Source: Rhodanobacteraceae bacterium (GTDB lineage: Bacteria > Pseudomonadota > Gammaproteobacteria > Xanthomonadales > Rhodanobacteraceae). Taken from it: 64,000 nt of DNA. The DNA lies in NCBI GenBank assembly GCA_004299555.1, contig SCQU01000003.1, positions 1 through 64,000 on the forward strand. Direction: 5' to 3'. This document shows positions 8,949-18,366 of the stretch, piece after piece; positions within the stretch are counted from its first letter, which is position 1; every line of letters starts with the position of its first letter. The position numbers and the translations under genes are program-made. Under the pieces are notes generated by a model that saw only the letters and a list, made by a program, of their open reading frames with translations, ran no database searches and had not been told where the DNA came from.

Positions 8949-9817
8949 TGTCCAGCGCGATCTACACCCGCCGCCGGATCACCAATGCCGTTGCCATGGT
9001 GCTGAGCAGCATCGCCACCGTGATCGGCCTGGTGTTTCTCGCCTGGATCCTGTGGGTGACGGTGAGCAACGGCATCAGTGCGCTGAACCTCAAGCTGTTC
9101 ACCAGGATCACCGCCTACGGTGCCGACGGTGGCCTGTCCAACGCCATCGTCGGTTCGCTCGGCATGGACCTGCTGGCGCTGCTGATCTGCGCGCCAATCG
9201 GAGTACTGGCCGGCACCTACCTGGCCGAGTACGCGGCCACGTCCAGGCTGGGCGCCACCATCCGCTTCCTCAACGACATCCTGCTTTCGGCACCGTCGAT
9301 CGTGCTGGGTCTGTTCGTGTACGTGATCGTGGTCGTACCGATGTCGAACGTTACCCACGGTGCAGTGTCCTTCTCCGGCGTGGCCGGCGCCATCGCCCTG
9401 GCCCTGATCGGTCTGCCGGTCATCGTGCGTACCACCGACGAGATGTTGCAACTGGTCCCGGGCAGCCTGCGCGAGGCCGCGCTTTCGCTGGGCATCCCCC
9501 AATGGAAGCTGACCGTGCAGGTGCTGATGCGCGCGGCCACTTCCGGAATCCTCACCGGTGTGCTGCTGGCGCTGGCGCGGCTGGCCGGCGAGACCGCGCC
9601 GCTGCTGTTCACGGCTTTCGGCAACAACTTCATGACGTACAGCCCGCTCAGCAAGACCGCGAGCGTGCCGGTGGCCATCTACCAGTACACCAACGACCCC
9701 AACCCGGCACTGCACGCCATCGCCTGGGCCGGCGCGCTGCTGATCACGTTGTTCGTGCTTGCGCTCAGCCTGCTGACCCGTCTGTTCTTTTCGCGCAAGA
9801 AGGTGAGTCATGACTGA
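8948..9817 (+). CDS. pstA: Phosphate ABC transporter permease PstA
   Basis: A 289-residue permease with multiple transmembrane helices. The conserved binding-protein-dependent transport motif reads [20 protein letters not shown], with [15 protein letters not shown] after it. It pairs with PstC. A GGGAGGG ribosome-binding site sits within the end of pstC, and the ATG shares one base with the pstC stop. The end overlaps pstB by eight bases, so translation along pstCAB is tightly coupled. Confidence 0.95.
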   Translation: MSSAIYTRRRITNAVAMVLSSIATVIGLVFLAWILWVTVSNGISALNLKLFTRITAYGADGGLSNAIVGSLGMDLLALLICAPIGVLAGTYLAEYAATSRLGATIRFLNDILLSAPSIVLGLFVYVIVVVPMSNVTHGAVSFSGVAGAIALALIGLPVIVRTTDEMLQLVPGSLREAALSLGIPQWKLTVQVLMRAATSGILTGVLLALARLAGETAPLLFTAFGNNFMTYSPLSKTASVPVAIYQYTNDPNPALHAIAWAGALLITLFVLALSLLTRLFFSRKKVSHD

Positions 9818-10610
9818 CCTGACCAGCGTTGCCACCCCTGCGGGCGCCACCGCCACGCGCAGCAAGATCAGGGTCCGCAACCTCAACTTCTTCTACCACG
9901 ATTTCCATGCCCTGAAGGGCATCGACATGGACATCCCGGAAAAGCGGGTCACCGCGATCATCGGCCCGTCCGGCTGTGGCAAGTCGACCCTGCTGCGCGT
10001 GTTCAACCGCATCTACGCGATGTACCCGAAGCTGCGCGCGGAAGGCTCGGTGGAACTTGACGGAGAGAACGTCCTGGACCCGGGCTATGCCATGAACCGC
10101 CTGCGCATCAAGGTCGGCATGGTGTTCCAGAAGCCGGTACCGTTCCCGATGACCATCTACGAGAACGTGGCCTACGGGATCCGCCACCACCAGAAGCTCG
10201 GCCGCAAGAAGCTGGACGAGCGCGTCGAAGAGGCCCTGCGCAGCGCCGCCATCTGGGGCGAGGTCAAGGACAAGCTCAGGCACAGTGCGCTGGGGTTGTC
10301 CGGTGGCCAACAGCAGCGCCTGTGCATCGCCCGTTGCATCGCGCTCCAGCCCGACGTATTGCTGTTGGACGAGCCGACCTCGGCGCTCGACCCGATCGCC
10401 ACCAGCCGCATCGAGCAGCTGATCGAGGAGCTCAAGCGCACCTACACCATCGTGATCGTGACCCACAACATGCAGCAGGCCGCGCGCGTGTCCGACTACA
10501 CGGCCTTCATGTACCTGGGCGAAATGATCGAGTTCGGTGACACCGAGATGATCTTCACCAAGCCCGAGAAGAAACAGACCGAGGACTACATCACCGGACG
10601 CTTCGGTTGA
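9810..10610 (+). CDS. pstB: Phosphate ABC transporter ATP-binding protein
   Basis: A 266-residue ABC ATPase. Walker A is GPSGCGKST (about residues 51-59), the Q-loop is VFQKPVPFP, the signature is LSGGQQQRL, and Walker B is [14 protein letters not shown]. The switch histidine is in IVTHNM. It powers phosphate import through PstCA and, with PhoU, takes part in signalling phosphate sufficiency to PhoR. The length matches the family and all catalytic motifs are present. Confidence 0.97.
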   Translation: MTDLTSVATPAGATATRSKIRVRNLNFFYHDFHALKGIDMDIPEKRVTAIIGPSGCGKSTLLRVFNRIYAMYPKLRAEGSVELDGENVLDPGYAMNRLRIKVGMVFQKPVPFPMTIYENVAYGIRHHQKLGRKKLDERVEEALRSAAIWGEVKDKLRHSALGLSGGQQQRLCIARCIALQPDVLLLDEPTSALDPIATSRIEQLIEELKRTYTIVIVTHNMQQAARVSDYTAFMYLGEMIEFGDTEMIFTKPEKKQTEDYITGRFG

Positions 10611-10648
10611 GGTGCTTCCGCCACGCGTCGTCCACACGGGATATCGTC

Positions 10649-11350
10649 ATGACTAAATCCACTGATCACATCATCAAGAGCTATGACACCGAACTGGCCC
10701 GCCTGACGGGCGAGATCGCGCGTATGGGCGAACTCTCGGTCAAGCAACTGGAAGCGGCCATCGACGCGGTCGAACGCCGCGACGCGCGCGCCGCCCGGCA
10801 GGTGCTCGACAACGACGACACCATCGATGCCATGGAACAGGAGATCAGCCACGGCGTGGTGCGCCTGCTGGCGCTGCGCGCACCGATGGCCGGCGACCTG
10901 CGCGCCGTGTTCGCCGCGCTGCGCGTCGCTTCGGATATCGAGCGCATCGGCGATTACGCGGCCAACGTCGCCAAGCGCACGATCCCGCTTGCCACGCTGG
11001 CGCCAGTGGCTCCGGCGCACGGTCTACTGCACCTCTCGCAACTGGCCGCCGTAGCAGTGCGCAAGGTGCTCAAGGCGTATGTCGAATCGGACGCGGACAA
11101 CGCGTACCAGGTCTGGCGTGACGACGTGCACGTGGACGAAGGCTACGATGCGCTGTTTCGCGAGCTGCTGACCTACATGATGGAAGATCCGCGCAACATC
11201 ACGCCCTGCACGCACCTGCTGTTCATGGCCAAGAACATCGAGCGCATCGGCGATCACGCCACCAACATCGCCGAAAACATCTGGTTCGTGGTGCGCGGTG
11301 AGCCGCTCGACGAACCCCGCGCCAGGCAGGACCGGATCGAGGATAAATAG
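10649..11350 (+). CDS. phoU: Phosphate transport system regulator PhoU
   Basis: A 233-residue helical protein with the two repeated PhoU motifs (RVASDIERIGDYAANVAKR near residue 100, and FMAKNIERIGDHATNIAEN near residue 205) that bind metal clusters in this family. PhoU links Pst transport to PhoR and keeps the regulon off when phosphate is plentiful. It starts at ATG in MTKSTDHIIKSYDTEL, 38 nt after pstB, and closes the operon. It is convergent with phoR, with 33 nt between the two stops. Confidence 0.96.
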   Translation: MTKSTDHIIKSYDTELARLTGEIARMGELSVKQLEAAIDAVERRDARAARQVLDNDDTIDAMEQEISHGVVRLLALRAPMAGDLRAVFAALRVASDIERIGDYAANVAKRTIPLATLAPVAPAHGLLHLSQLAAVAVRKVLKAYVESDADNAYQVWRDDVHVDEGYDALFRELLTYMMEDPRNITPCTHLLFMAKNIERIGDHATNIAENIWFVVRGEPLDEPRARQDRIEDK

Positions 11351-11383
11351 CCGGACGGGCGCGGCGCACACCGCAAGACGCAT

Positions 11384-12433
11384 TTACTCCTTGCCGTTCG
11401 TTGTCACCAGCCGCGTAGCATCGAACACGCAGGTGAAGGTTGAGCCCTTGCCCAATTCGCTCTCAATCCGCAATTTCGCGTCGTGCAGATTGAGTACGTG
11501 TTTCACGATTGACAGGCCCAATCCTGTACCACCGGTACCGCGCGAGCGGCTGGACGAAACGCGGTAGAAGCGCTCGGTCAGACGCGAGATGTGTTCGGCG
11601 GCGATCCCGTAGCCGGTGTCGGTCACCGAATATTCGGCGCCGGTAGTGGTACGCCGCCACCGGATCGTAATCGCGCCGCCATCAGGGGTATAGCGGACCG
11701 CGTTGCTGACCAGGTTGCCGAATGCGCTGCGCAGCTCGGTGGGCGAACCCAGCAAGTCAGCACCGGCGGTGTCTTCCATCACCACACTGTGACGGCCGTG
11801 ACTGAGGGCTTCGGCTTCCTTGCGCAGGGTTTCCAGCATCGGCGCCATCTCGACGCGCTCCTCCGGGAGATTCTGCCGCATTTCCAGCCGCGACAGGGTC
11901 AACAGGTCTTCCACGATCTGGCGCATCCGCTGAGACTGTGCGCGCATTTCGGCAAGCACCGGCGCCAGTGCCGGGACGTCCGCTGGGTCAAGTAATTCCA
12001 GATAGCCATGGATTACCGTCAACGGCGTACGCAGTTCGTGCGAAACGTTGGCCACGAAATCGCGGCGAACCTGCTCCAGCCGGCTCATCCGGCTGATATC
12101 GCGCGCAAGCAACAAACGCCGACGCTGACCATAAGGGATCAAAGCCACGTGCAGGCGCACGGCGGCGTCGGCCGGCGCTGGAACATCATCGGCATCCGCC
12201 CCGCCCCCACGCAGCCATGCCCCGATTGCGTGATCGGCGTAGCGTTCCGACAACGCCACGCCGCGATCCCGCGGCCAAGCCAGCTGCAACAGCCGCTGTG
12301 CCGCGGGATTGCACCAGCGTACCCGACCATCGCCATCCAGCAGCACCAACGCGTCCGGTTGCGCAGCCGCGGCACTGCGCAAGTCGCGCAACTGTGCCAG
12401 CAATCGCCGCACGCGCGCGCGATCCGCGTTCAT
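11384..12433 (-). CDS. phoR: Phosphate regulon sensor histidine kinase, without membrane helices
   Basis: A 349-residue histidine kinase with a PAS domain (about 25-110, [17 protein letters not shown]), a HisKA box with the phosphoacceptor His132 ([15 protein letters not shown]), and a HATPase domain with N and G boxes ([39 protein letters not shown]). It partners PhoB. Most PhoR proteins begin with two membrane helices; this one starts almost at the pre-PAS linker and shows no hydrophobic segment. The ATG overlaps the phoB stop (ATGA), so the short start fits coupled translation. Membrane attachment would then need a partner, or the gene has lost its 5' end. Confidence 0.93.
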   Translation of the reverse strand: MNADRARVRRLLAQLRDLRSAAAAQPDALVLLDGDGRVRWCNPAAQRLLQLAWPRDRGVALSERYADHAIGAWLRGGGADADDVPAPADAAVRLHVALIPYGQRRRLLLARDISRMSRLEQVRRDFVANVSHELRTPLTVIHGYLELLDPADVPALAPVLAEMRAQSQRMRQIVEDLLTLSRLEMRQNLPEERVEMAPMLETLRKEAEALSHGRHSVVMEDTAGADLLGSPTELRSAFGNLVSNAVRYTPDGGAITIRWRRTTTGAEYSVTDTGYGIAAEHISRLTERFYRVSSSRSRGTGGTGLGLSIVKHVLNLHDAKLRIESELGKGSTFTCVFDATRLVTTNGKE

Positions 12434-13119
12434 GGCGTCGCCGAGAACCGGTACCCGCTGCCGCGCACGGTCTGCACCAGTCCGTCGAGCCCGAACGGTT
12501 CCAGCGTCTTGCGCAGACGGCGGATGTGAACATCGACGGTACGTTCCTCGACGTACACGCTGCCGCCCCATACATGATCCAGCAGTTGCGCGCGCGAATA
12601 CACGCGTTCGGCATGGGTCATGAAAAAGTGCAGCAGCCGGTACTCGGTGGGGCCGATCTCGATCTGCACGTCGCCGGCGTATGCGCGGTGAGCGGGGCCA
12701 TCGATGCGCAGGCCGCCGATCTCGATCGACCCGGTGGCATCATCGTCCTGGCTGCGCCTCAGTACGGCCTTGATCCGCGCGATCAATTCGCGTGTCGAAA
12801 ATGGCTTGACGACATAGTCGTCCACGCCGGCCTCGAGGCCGTTGACACGATCCATTTCCTCGCCGCGTGCGGTCAGCATGATGATCGGCACATCGGCGGT
12901 GCGCTCCTCGGCACGCAGACGACGCGCCAGCTCAAGGCCGGTCATGCCCGGCAACATCCAGTCCAGCAGTATCAGGTCGGGCGGCGTATCCGCGACCGCG
13001 ACCAGGGCGGCACGTGCATCGGCGGCATGGATGGCCTCCATGTCGGCCTTGCGCAAGGCGAACGCAACCATCTCGCGAATCGAGGCTTCGTCTTCGACCA
13101 CAAGGATGCGTTTGTGCAT
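12430..13119 (-). CDS. phoB: Phosphate regulon response regulator PhoB
   Basis: A 229-residue OmpR-family regulator with a receiver domain (acidic pocket VVEDE, phosphoacceptor Asp53 in [10 protein letters not shown], and Lys in [10 protein letters not shown]) and a C-terminal winged helix ending [12 protein letters not shown]. It activates the phosphate genes of this window by binding Pho boxes. The ATG before [10 protein letters not shown] was chosen as the family start; a TTG six codons upstream is less likely. It overlaps phoR by four bases, and a Pho box lies about 50 bp upstream. Confidence 0.96.
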   Translation of the reverse strand: MHKRILVVEDEASIREMVAFALRKADMEAIHAADARAALVAVADTPPDLILLDWMLPGMTGLELARRLRAEERTADVPIIMLTARGEEMDRVNGLEAGVDDYVVKPFSTRELIARIKAVLRRSQDDDATGSIEIGGLRIDGPAHRAYAGDVQIEIGPTEYRLLHFFMTHAERVYSRAQLLDHVWGGSVYVEERTVDVHIRRLRKTLEPFGLDGLVQTVRGSGYRFSATP

Positions 13120-13168
13120 GTCCGGGTCCCGTGACAAGTCCGTGACGCGATTATTGCAGCGCCCGAAT

Positions 13169-13186
13169 GTGACAGGCCGATGACAA
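13169..13186 (-). promoter_or_regulatory. Pho box before phoB
   Basis: On the minus strand TTGTCAT (13186-13180), a 4-nt spacer and CTGTCAC (13175-13169) form a PhoB-type direct repeat about 50 bp before the phoB start, consistent with autoregulation of phoBR. Confidence 0.7.
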
Positions 13187-13893
13187 AACAGCGAAAGGCT
13201 GTTTTCGCGTCTCCATTAGCACCGTGGCTGGCTTCAGATTCAACACCGTCTGGGCATGACGAACTGTCCCGGGAACCCAAGGGCTGCTTAGCATGAGTCA
13301 CGCCTCTTCGGGCAGCGTGCCTGGGCGAGTAGCGGCAGCTCAGGTGGTGGGCGTACGCACCTTGAGATCCTCATTGCCGGGGCCTGCCGGACGAGCCGCC
13401 CAGGCGGCTCGGTAAGCCTTCTCAACCCGTTTTTCCGTGGACGGCAAGCTTGCTTGCATGCGCTAATAAGAACTATTATCGCTTGCGCATGACGGTTTTG
13501 GTGGGCGACGGCACCCGCCCAAGCCAACCGGCTTCCCATTCGCGGTCAACAGTGGTGGAACACCTCGCGGCGACAGTCAATAACAAGGTGCGGGCCAGAG
13601 AGACTATGCACGCGCTGGTGGGGCCTGAAGCGAGTCGGGTCGGTACACAACTGGTCATCTGGGCGATGATCTTCATGGCATTGCCGGTTGAGACGAGCAC
13701 ACGGCCAAGGCCGCGTACAAACGCGTGCGGCGTGAAGCCCCGGCAGACTGCACCACCTCTCGGCTGGCCTGGTACCGCACCCGATCCACGGTTCTGAAGC
13801 CAAGTTTTTCCCCAACGAATTTTATTTTTTACGCGGCGGCAGCGCTGCGGCGGAGGGGACGCTTTTGCCCCTCATCCAACAAGGAGTTTCCGC
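13187..13893. other. Intergenic region without a recognised gene
   Basis: About 700 nt between phoB and the next gene. Short open frames exist on both strands, but none has a start context or family motif I recognise. A GAGCCG/CGGCTC hairpin lies at about 13391-13412. The last 15 nt hold the AAGGAG ribosome-binding site of the gene at 13894. Confidence 0.5.
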
Positions 13894-14667
13894 ATGTCAC
13901 TTGCAGAAGATCGGACGCGGTCACGGGGTTGTCATCGCGAATGCTGCCCTCTTCAAGTTATCGCGCTATGCACATTGCTGCTCGCAGGCGTCGGAACCGT
14001 TGCACACGCGGACGATTTCATCGTTTACTCTCCGCACGTCAACCAAGGTTTGTCGGAGATCGAACTGCGCGGGTTCTATACGAACGATGGCCGGCAGGAT
14101 TTTGGCGGTCAGGCCGCGAGCGAGCTTTCAATTTCACATGCCTTCACGGGTTGGTGGAAACCCGAGCTCTATGTGGCCAGGTACGAAAAAAATCCCGGTG
14201 CAGGCGGGGGCTTGGTCGGTTACGAATTTGAAAACACCTTCCAGCTCACGCAGCCCGGCCAATACTGGGTCGATCTCGGCCTCTTGGCCTCGCTGGAAAT
14301 TCCGAACACGAAGGGCGAGAATGACAAGCTCGAGTTCGGGCCATTGTTCGAGAAAACCTCGGGGCGCTTCGACCATCGCCTGAACCTGATCTGGGAAAAG
14401 GAGATCGGTGCTGGCGCCAGCAGGCATTACGAATTCCGGTACAGCTACTCTGGAACCTACTCACTCTCGGCAGCGTTCCAGCCCGGCGTCGAGTTTTACG
14501 GACGGCCTGACGACCACGCCTATCAGGTTGGGCCGGTTGTCCGTGGCGAATGGCATGTGCCCGGCACCACCGGCAACATCGAATACAGGGTCGGGTTGCT
14601 GCAGGGCGTCAATGCCGACGCGCCGCGCCACACATGGCTGGTGCAGGTTGAATACGAATTCTTGTGA
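13894..14667 (+). CDS. Outer-membrane-type protein, function unknown
   Basis: A 257-residue exported protein. A strong AAGGAG lies 8 nt before the ATG. A hydrophobic signal segment (VIALCTLLLAGVGTVAHA, residues about 22-39) is followed by a region rich in alternating aromatic and polar residues (LSEIELRGFYTNDGRQDFGG, WWKPELYVARYEK). It ends VQVEYEFL, which suggests an outer-membrane beta-barrel. Similar proteins occur near metal-efflux genes and a CDF transporter gene follows, so a metal-related role is possible. I cannot name the family. Confidence 0.7.
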   Translation: MSLAEDRTRSRGCHRECCPLQVIALCTLLLAGVGTVAHADDFIVYSPHVNQGLSEIELRGFYTNDGRQDFGGQAASELSISHAFTGWWKPELYVARYEKNPGAGGGLVGYEFENTFQLTQPGQYWVDLGLLASLEIPNTKGENDKLEFGPLFEKTSGRFDHRLNLIWEKEIGAGASRHYEFRYSYSGTYSLSAAFQPGVEFYGRPDDHAYQVGPVVRGEWHVPGTTGNIEYRVGLLQGVNADAPRHTWLVQVEYEFL

Positions 14668-14832
14668 GTGCACGTGTGGACCATCGCAGTCTGGACCCAC
14701 GGCGCTTGTGAAGGAACCTAGGCAGGTGACGCCTTTTTATGGCCTGCCCCGCGAGCCGGCCAGCCAGTTAAACCACATGGCACAATCCTCCTCGTGAGCG
14801 GTTACCCACGCCAGCACGAACCGCAGGAGGCA

Positions 14833-15403
14833 ATGCAACGAACGGCGCTGATGATCGCACTCGGTTTGAACGCAATGATGTTCGTGATCGGCATCGTTGC
14901 AGGCTGGCTGGCGCATTCGTCCGGGTTGCAGGCCGACGCTTTGGACATGCTTGTCGATGCGACGGGTTATGCAGTCGGGCTGCTGGCGATTGGGCGCGGT
15001 GCTCGATTCAAATTTTTTTTCCACGAGGTTGAACGGATCACTGCTTTTCATCCTGGGGACCTGCGTCATTTTCGACGCTGTGCGCCTCGGGTTCGAAGGC
15101 CATCATCCCCTCGGGTGGGTCATGATCCTGATCGCTTCTGTCGCATGGCTCGTTAACGGCACAGTACTGATCTTCGTGTTGAAGTCTTTTCGGCGAGGCG
15201 AAATTTTCGCCCGCTCTTTCTGGCTCGACACGCGCGCGGACATGGTTGTCAATGCAGGGGTGATTGTTTCCGGCGCGCTGGTCTTGGGGACACGCTCGGC
15301 ACTCCCGGACTTGGTCATTGGCGTTGCCATCGGCCTTTATGTAATCAGGGAAGCAGCGGAAATCCTGCGCGAAGCAAGCAAGACGCGCTCCGCCGCGATC
15401 TGA
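14833..15403 (+). pseudogene. CDF-family cation efflux protein, frameshifted at a T8 run
   Basis: Membrane protein of the cation diffusion facilitator type. The first frame gives MQRTALMIALGLNAMMF, GWLAHSSGLQADALDML and GLLAIGRGARFK. The second frame gives GSLLFILGTCVIFDAVRLGF, WLVNGTVLIFVLKSFRRGE and DLVIGVAIGLYVIREAAEIL. The switch lies at eight consecutive T residues (15013-15020); removing one T restores a continuous protein of about 190 residues. A CAGGAGG ribosome-binding site supports the ATG. The product would export a divalent metal such as Zn, Cd or Co by family analogy. Either the gene is broken, the homopolymer is a sequencing error, or slippage corrects it. Confidence 0.75.
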
Positions 15404-15560
15404 AGCTGGCCGGACAAATGGTGACTGGCATCGGCTGTCCGATCGACCCTCACGACGGCAACTTTCGGTTGGACTTCGGTCGCCAATCAAAAGCAGCCGG
15501 TGCTCTGACCAGACCTTACCGCATGCCGTGTCATCAAGCAGCCCGAGATGTCGCAGCCGT

Positions 15561-16562
15561 TTAATCGTGCCCCGCTACCGCAACCCAGAACGGAATCGTT
15601 CCGCTGACGGGAATCTGTTTCACGACGTCCAGCGTTTTGGTGTCGATCACCGCGACCTTGTTGGTGCCGGTCACGCCTGCATAGACCCAGCGGCCGTTGC
15701 GGCTGGCGCGGACGCCATGCGGCCCCTGGCCCACGCCGATGCGCTCGATCACCTTGAACGTTTTCGGGTCGATCACGTCCACGACGTGGTCGGCGATCGC
15801 TCCGGTGAATACGTAGCGACCGCCGGGGAGCACATCGATGCCCGCGTGGCCGAGCCCTACAGGGATCACCGCAAGCACCTTGCGTGAAGCCAGATCGACC
15901 GCGGCAACCTTGCTGATCAGACCTCGTATCCACAGAATTTTCCCGTTGGCGGAGAGATCGAGGTTGTGCGGGTGGGGAAGTCCGGGCGTCGCAAATTCGC
16001 CGGTCTTCTTCAATGCCTGCATGTCCACTACCGCCACGGCGCCCGCCCCTTGCAGAGTGACGTAAGCGAGCTTGCTGTTTTCGGTGAAACGCGCGTTGTG
16101 GGGTGTCTTGCCGACGGCGATGGTCTTGACGGCTTTCGCCGTGTGCAGGTCGATGATGGTGACGGTCCCGTTGCCGGCACTCACGACCAGGCCCCAGTGT
16201 CCGTTCGGGCTGATCTGGACGCCCTGCGTGACCGGGCCAACCTCGAAGGTGGCCAGCTTTGCGCAGTCATGCGTATCCACCAGATACGCTTCCGGCTTGT
16301 TCGCGCTGCTGACCAGCATCCGGCTACCGTCCGGATTGACCGCAACGTAGTGGGCGCCCGGCAATCCATCGCAGGTCTTGCCACTCGGCAGGATTTCCAC
16401 TTGGTTGCTGCCTTGCAACGTCACGTACGCGGGTGCAGGAAACAGGTTCTTCGGCGCGGCGGCGTTGACGGTCGTGCTCAAACCGAAAGCCAGTGCAACA
16501 GCGCAGCAAATCGCCGGCAGCTGCAGGCCCCGCGTCGTTGATCGTATGCGGCAAGTAATCAT
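15561..16562 (-). CDS. Exported YncE-like beta-propeller protein
   Basis: A 333-residue exported protein with a signal peptide (RGLQLPAICCAVALAFGLS, cleaved near VNAA) and repeated YVTN-type beta-propeller blades, such as SAGNGTVTIIDLHTAKAVKT, AYVTLQGAGAVAVVDMQALK and YAGVTGTNKVAVIDTKTLDV. These proteins are usually periplasmic scaffolds or binding proteins of unknown ligand. An AGGAAA ribosome-binding site supports the start. It stands alone, upstream of and divergent from the ECF sigma gene. No catalytic motif is visible. Confidence 0.75.
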   Translation of the reverse strand: MITCRIRSTTRGLQLPAICCAVALAFGLSTTVNAAAPKNLFPAPAYVTLQGSNQVEILPSGKTCDGLPGAHYVAVNPDGSRMLVSSANKPEAYLVDTHDCAKLATFEVGPVTQGVQISPNGHWGLVVSAGNGTVTIIDLHTAKAVKTIAVGKTPHNARFTENSKLAYVTLQGAGAVAVVDMQALKKTGEFATPGLPHPHNLDLSANGKILWIRGLISKVAAVDLASRKVLAVIPVGLGHAGIDVLPGGRYVFTGAIADHVVDVIDPKTFKVIERIGVGQGPHGVRASRNGRWVYAGVTGTNKVAVIDTKTLDVVKQIPVSGTIPFWVAVAGHD

Positions 16563-16764
16563 TGCAGTTTCCTGTGGGGTGGGGTAGTCAGGCGGCAGCT
16601 GCGTCGGCATTGACGCGGGTGCTCTGCTGTCTGTCGGCGTGCGTGAATGACGTATCGCATACGGATGACGCTCGGCGCGGGACTTTATTCCGTGGGCAGA
16701 CGGAATAATGTGCCGCCGGATGCGTCTACCCTATGTTCGTTGAACCATCGAACCGGCCTTGGCC

Positions 16765-17286
16765 ATGCGCGACCCCACCTTCTCCGACGACCAATTGCGT
16801 GAGCTGTTGCCACGGCTGCGTCGATTCGCGCGCTGGCTGACACGCGATGCCGACAGTGCCGATGACCTGGTTCAGGCTACTCTGGAAAGGGCGCTCATCC
16901 GTTGGGGCAGCCGTCGCGATGACGCGGCGTTGCGCGCGTGGCTGTTCAGCATCGCCTATCGGCAATTCATCGACGACAAGCGCCGGGCACGCCGCCATGC
17001 CCTGATGCTCGAGCTGCTCGGTCGGAGCGCGCCCGCCGAACAGGCATCGGTGGAACGCGAAGTTGTCGCCCAGTCGGTGGTGCAGGCCCTGGAACGGTTG
17101 CCCGACGAGCAGCGCCACCTGCTGCTATGGGTTTCCGTGGAAGGCCTCAGCTATTGCGAGGTCGCCGACTTGCTCGATATCCCAATCGGCACCGTGATGT
17201 CGCGCTTGTCGCGGGCCCGCAGCGCATTACGGCGACTTGGCGACGGCGAAGTGCCCAGGACGACTGTGTTGCGGTTACTGAAGTGA
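16765..17286 (+). CDS. ECF-type RNA polymerase sigma factor
   Basis: A 173-residue sigma-70 factor of the ECF group. Region 2 carries FARWLTRDADSADDLVQATL and AWLFSIAYRQFIDDKRR. Region 4 carries LERLPDEQRHLLLWVSVEG and IPIGTVMSRLSRARSALRRL, the helix-turn-helix. It would direct RNA polymerase to a small set of genes when released from its anti-sigma factor, which is encoded by the next gene. The ATG at MRDPTFSDDQ is preferred; a TTG two codons upstream is possible. The inducing signal cannot be inferred. Confidence 0.93.
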   Translation: MRDPTFSDDQLRELLPRLRRFARWLTRDADSADDLVQATLERALIRWGSRRDDAALRAWLFSIAYRQFIDDKRRARRHALMLELLGRSAPAEQASVEREVVAQSVVQALERLPDEQRHLLLWVSVEGLSYCEVADLLDIPIGTVMSRLSRARSALRRLGDGEVPRTTVLRLLK

Positions 17287-17291
17287 ACGAC

Positions 17292-18059
17292 ATGAACGAC
17301 ACCCGCCCGTTTCCCAGCGAAACAGACATCCACGCCTGGGTGGATGGCCGGATGGATGTTGCGGGCTGCGTGCGCATGGAAGCATGGTTGGCCAGCAACC
17401 TCCGCCGCGCCGAGGAAATCCGGGGATGGCAGCGCGACGCGCAGCAGCTTCGCGCCGCGTTGGGCGGCTTGCCGCCTGCTGCCGGCCAGCGGACGCTTGA
17501 CCCGACGATGATCCGTGCACGGCGTCGGCGCCGCGTCCGGGCACGGATCGCGATGGCCGCGGTTCTGGTACTCACACTGGGCGTCGGCATGGTCGGCGGC
17601 TGGCAGGCACGCCGCATGGCAGCACCAGCGGCAAGCGCGCCGATGGCTGACGCGCTGCAGGCTTATCGCATGTTTGCCTCCAATCGGCACTTGAATCTCG
17701 ACGTGACGCAACATGAGCCGGGGCAACTGCAGGGCTGGCTTCGGCAACACTTTCGCAACGCGCCGCGGTTGCCGGACCTGGATGGTGCCGGCTTTCATCC
17801 GGTAGGCGCCCGCCTGCTCGCGACCGACAGCGGGCCGGCGGCGATGGTGCTGTACCAAAACGCTGAAGGTGGTGCGATCAGCTTCTATATCCGGCCTCCA
17901 TCGCCCAGCCACGGCGTGCTACCGCGTGGGCAGCGCCGCGACGGGCAACTGGTGGCAACGTACTGGTCCGGCAACGGGTACAACTACGCGCTGGTCAGTC
18001 CCGTGAATGCTTCGGATGTTCGAGTCATTCGCGAAGCCGCATTCCCGCCTTCCATCTGA
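17292..18059 (+). CDS. Membrane anti-sigma factor
   Basis: A 255-residue protein with an anti-sigma-like cytoplasmic segment (DIHAWVDGRMDVAGCVRMEA), one membrane helix (RIAMAAVLVLTLGVGMVGGW, about residues 84-103) and a periplasmic domain. It most likely holds the upstream ECF sigma factor inactive. A GTG at 17283 overlapping the sigma stop is an alternative start and would couple translation. No zinc-binding HxxxCxxC motif is present, so it is not a ZAS-type anti-sigma. Confidence 0.85.
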   Translation: MNDTRPFPSETDIHAWVDGRMDVAGCVRMEAWLASNLRRAEEIRGWQRDAQQLRAALGGLPPAAGQRTLDPTMIRARRRRRVRARIAMAAVLVLTLGVGMVGGWQARRMAAPAASAPMADALQAYRMFASNRHLNLDVTQHEPGQLQGWLRQHFRNAPRLPDLDGAGFHPVGARLLATDSGPAAMVLYQNAEGGAISFYIRPPSPSHGVLPRGQRRDGQLVATYWSGNGYNYALVSPVNASDVRVIREAAFPPSI

Positions 18060-18184
18060 CCGGCTGGCGGGCATCACGATCTGCGGCCTGTTGGGCGTGT
18101 GCTTGGCGCTCCCGACGCCAGTCGGTACGCCTTGAACCGCGTTCTCGTTGCGGTGTTGACCAGGGTGGGTGGAACCTATACTTT

Positions 18185-18300
18185 TGCTGCTCCTTTGGGG
18201 AGTAGCCGCCTTCGTATCCAGAAGGGGCCGCGTCAACACACTTGGCTTTAAGCCATGGCGCGGCCAGCCGTAACGGGCTTGGCGAGACCACGGGTTTCGG
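18185..18300 (+). promoter_or_regulatory. yybP-ykoY-type manganese riboswitch
   Basis: The non-coding leader has the conserved pieces of this motif in order: CUUUGGGGAGUAG (18193-18205), GUCAACA (18232-18238) and GGCGAGACC (18281-18289), with paired segments between them. An 11-bp stem (18312-18322 with 18344-18354, one G-U pair) follows and ends against the AAGGA ribosome-binding site of the next gene, a likely expression platform. By family knowledge, Mn2+ binding turns on export genes. Boundaries are approximate. Confidence 0.85.
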
Positions 18301-18366
18301 TATCCGCCAGCGGGTTGGGCGCGGGTGTCGAAGCCTTTGGCTTGCGCCCGACCCCCAAGGACCTGC

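Noticed and set aside
13450-13797. Short plus-strand coding frame between phoB and the outer-membrane-type gene
   Set aside because: No ribosome-binding site or recognisable protein; composition like non-coding sequence.
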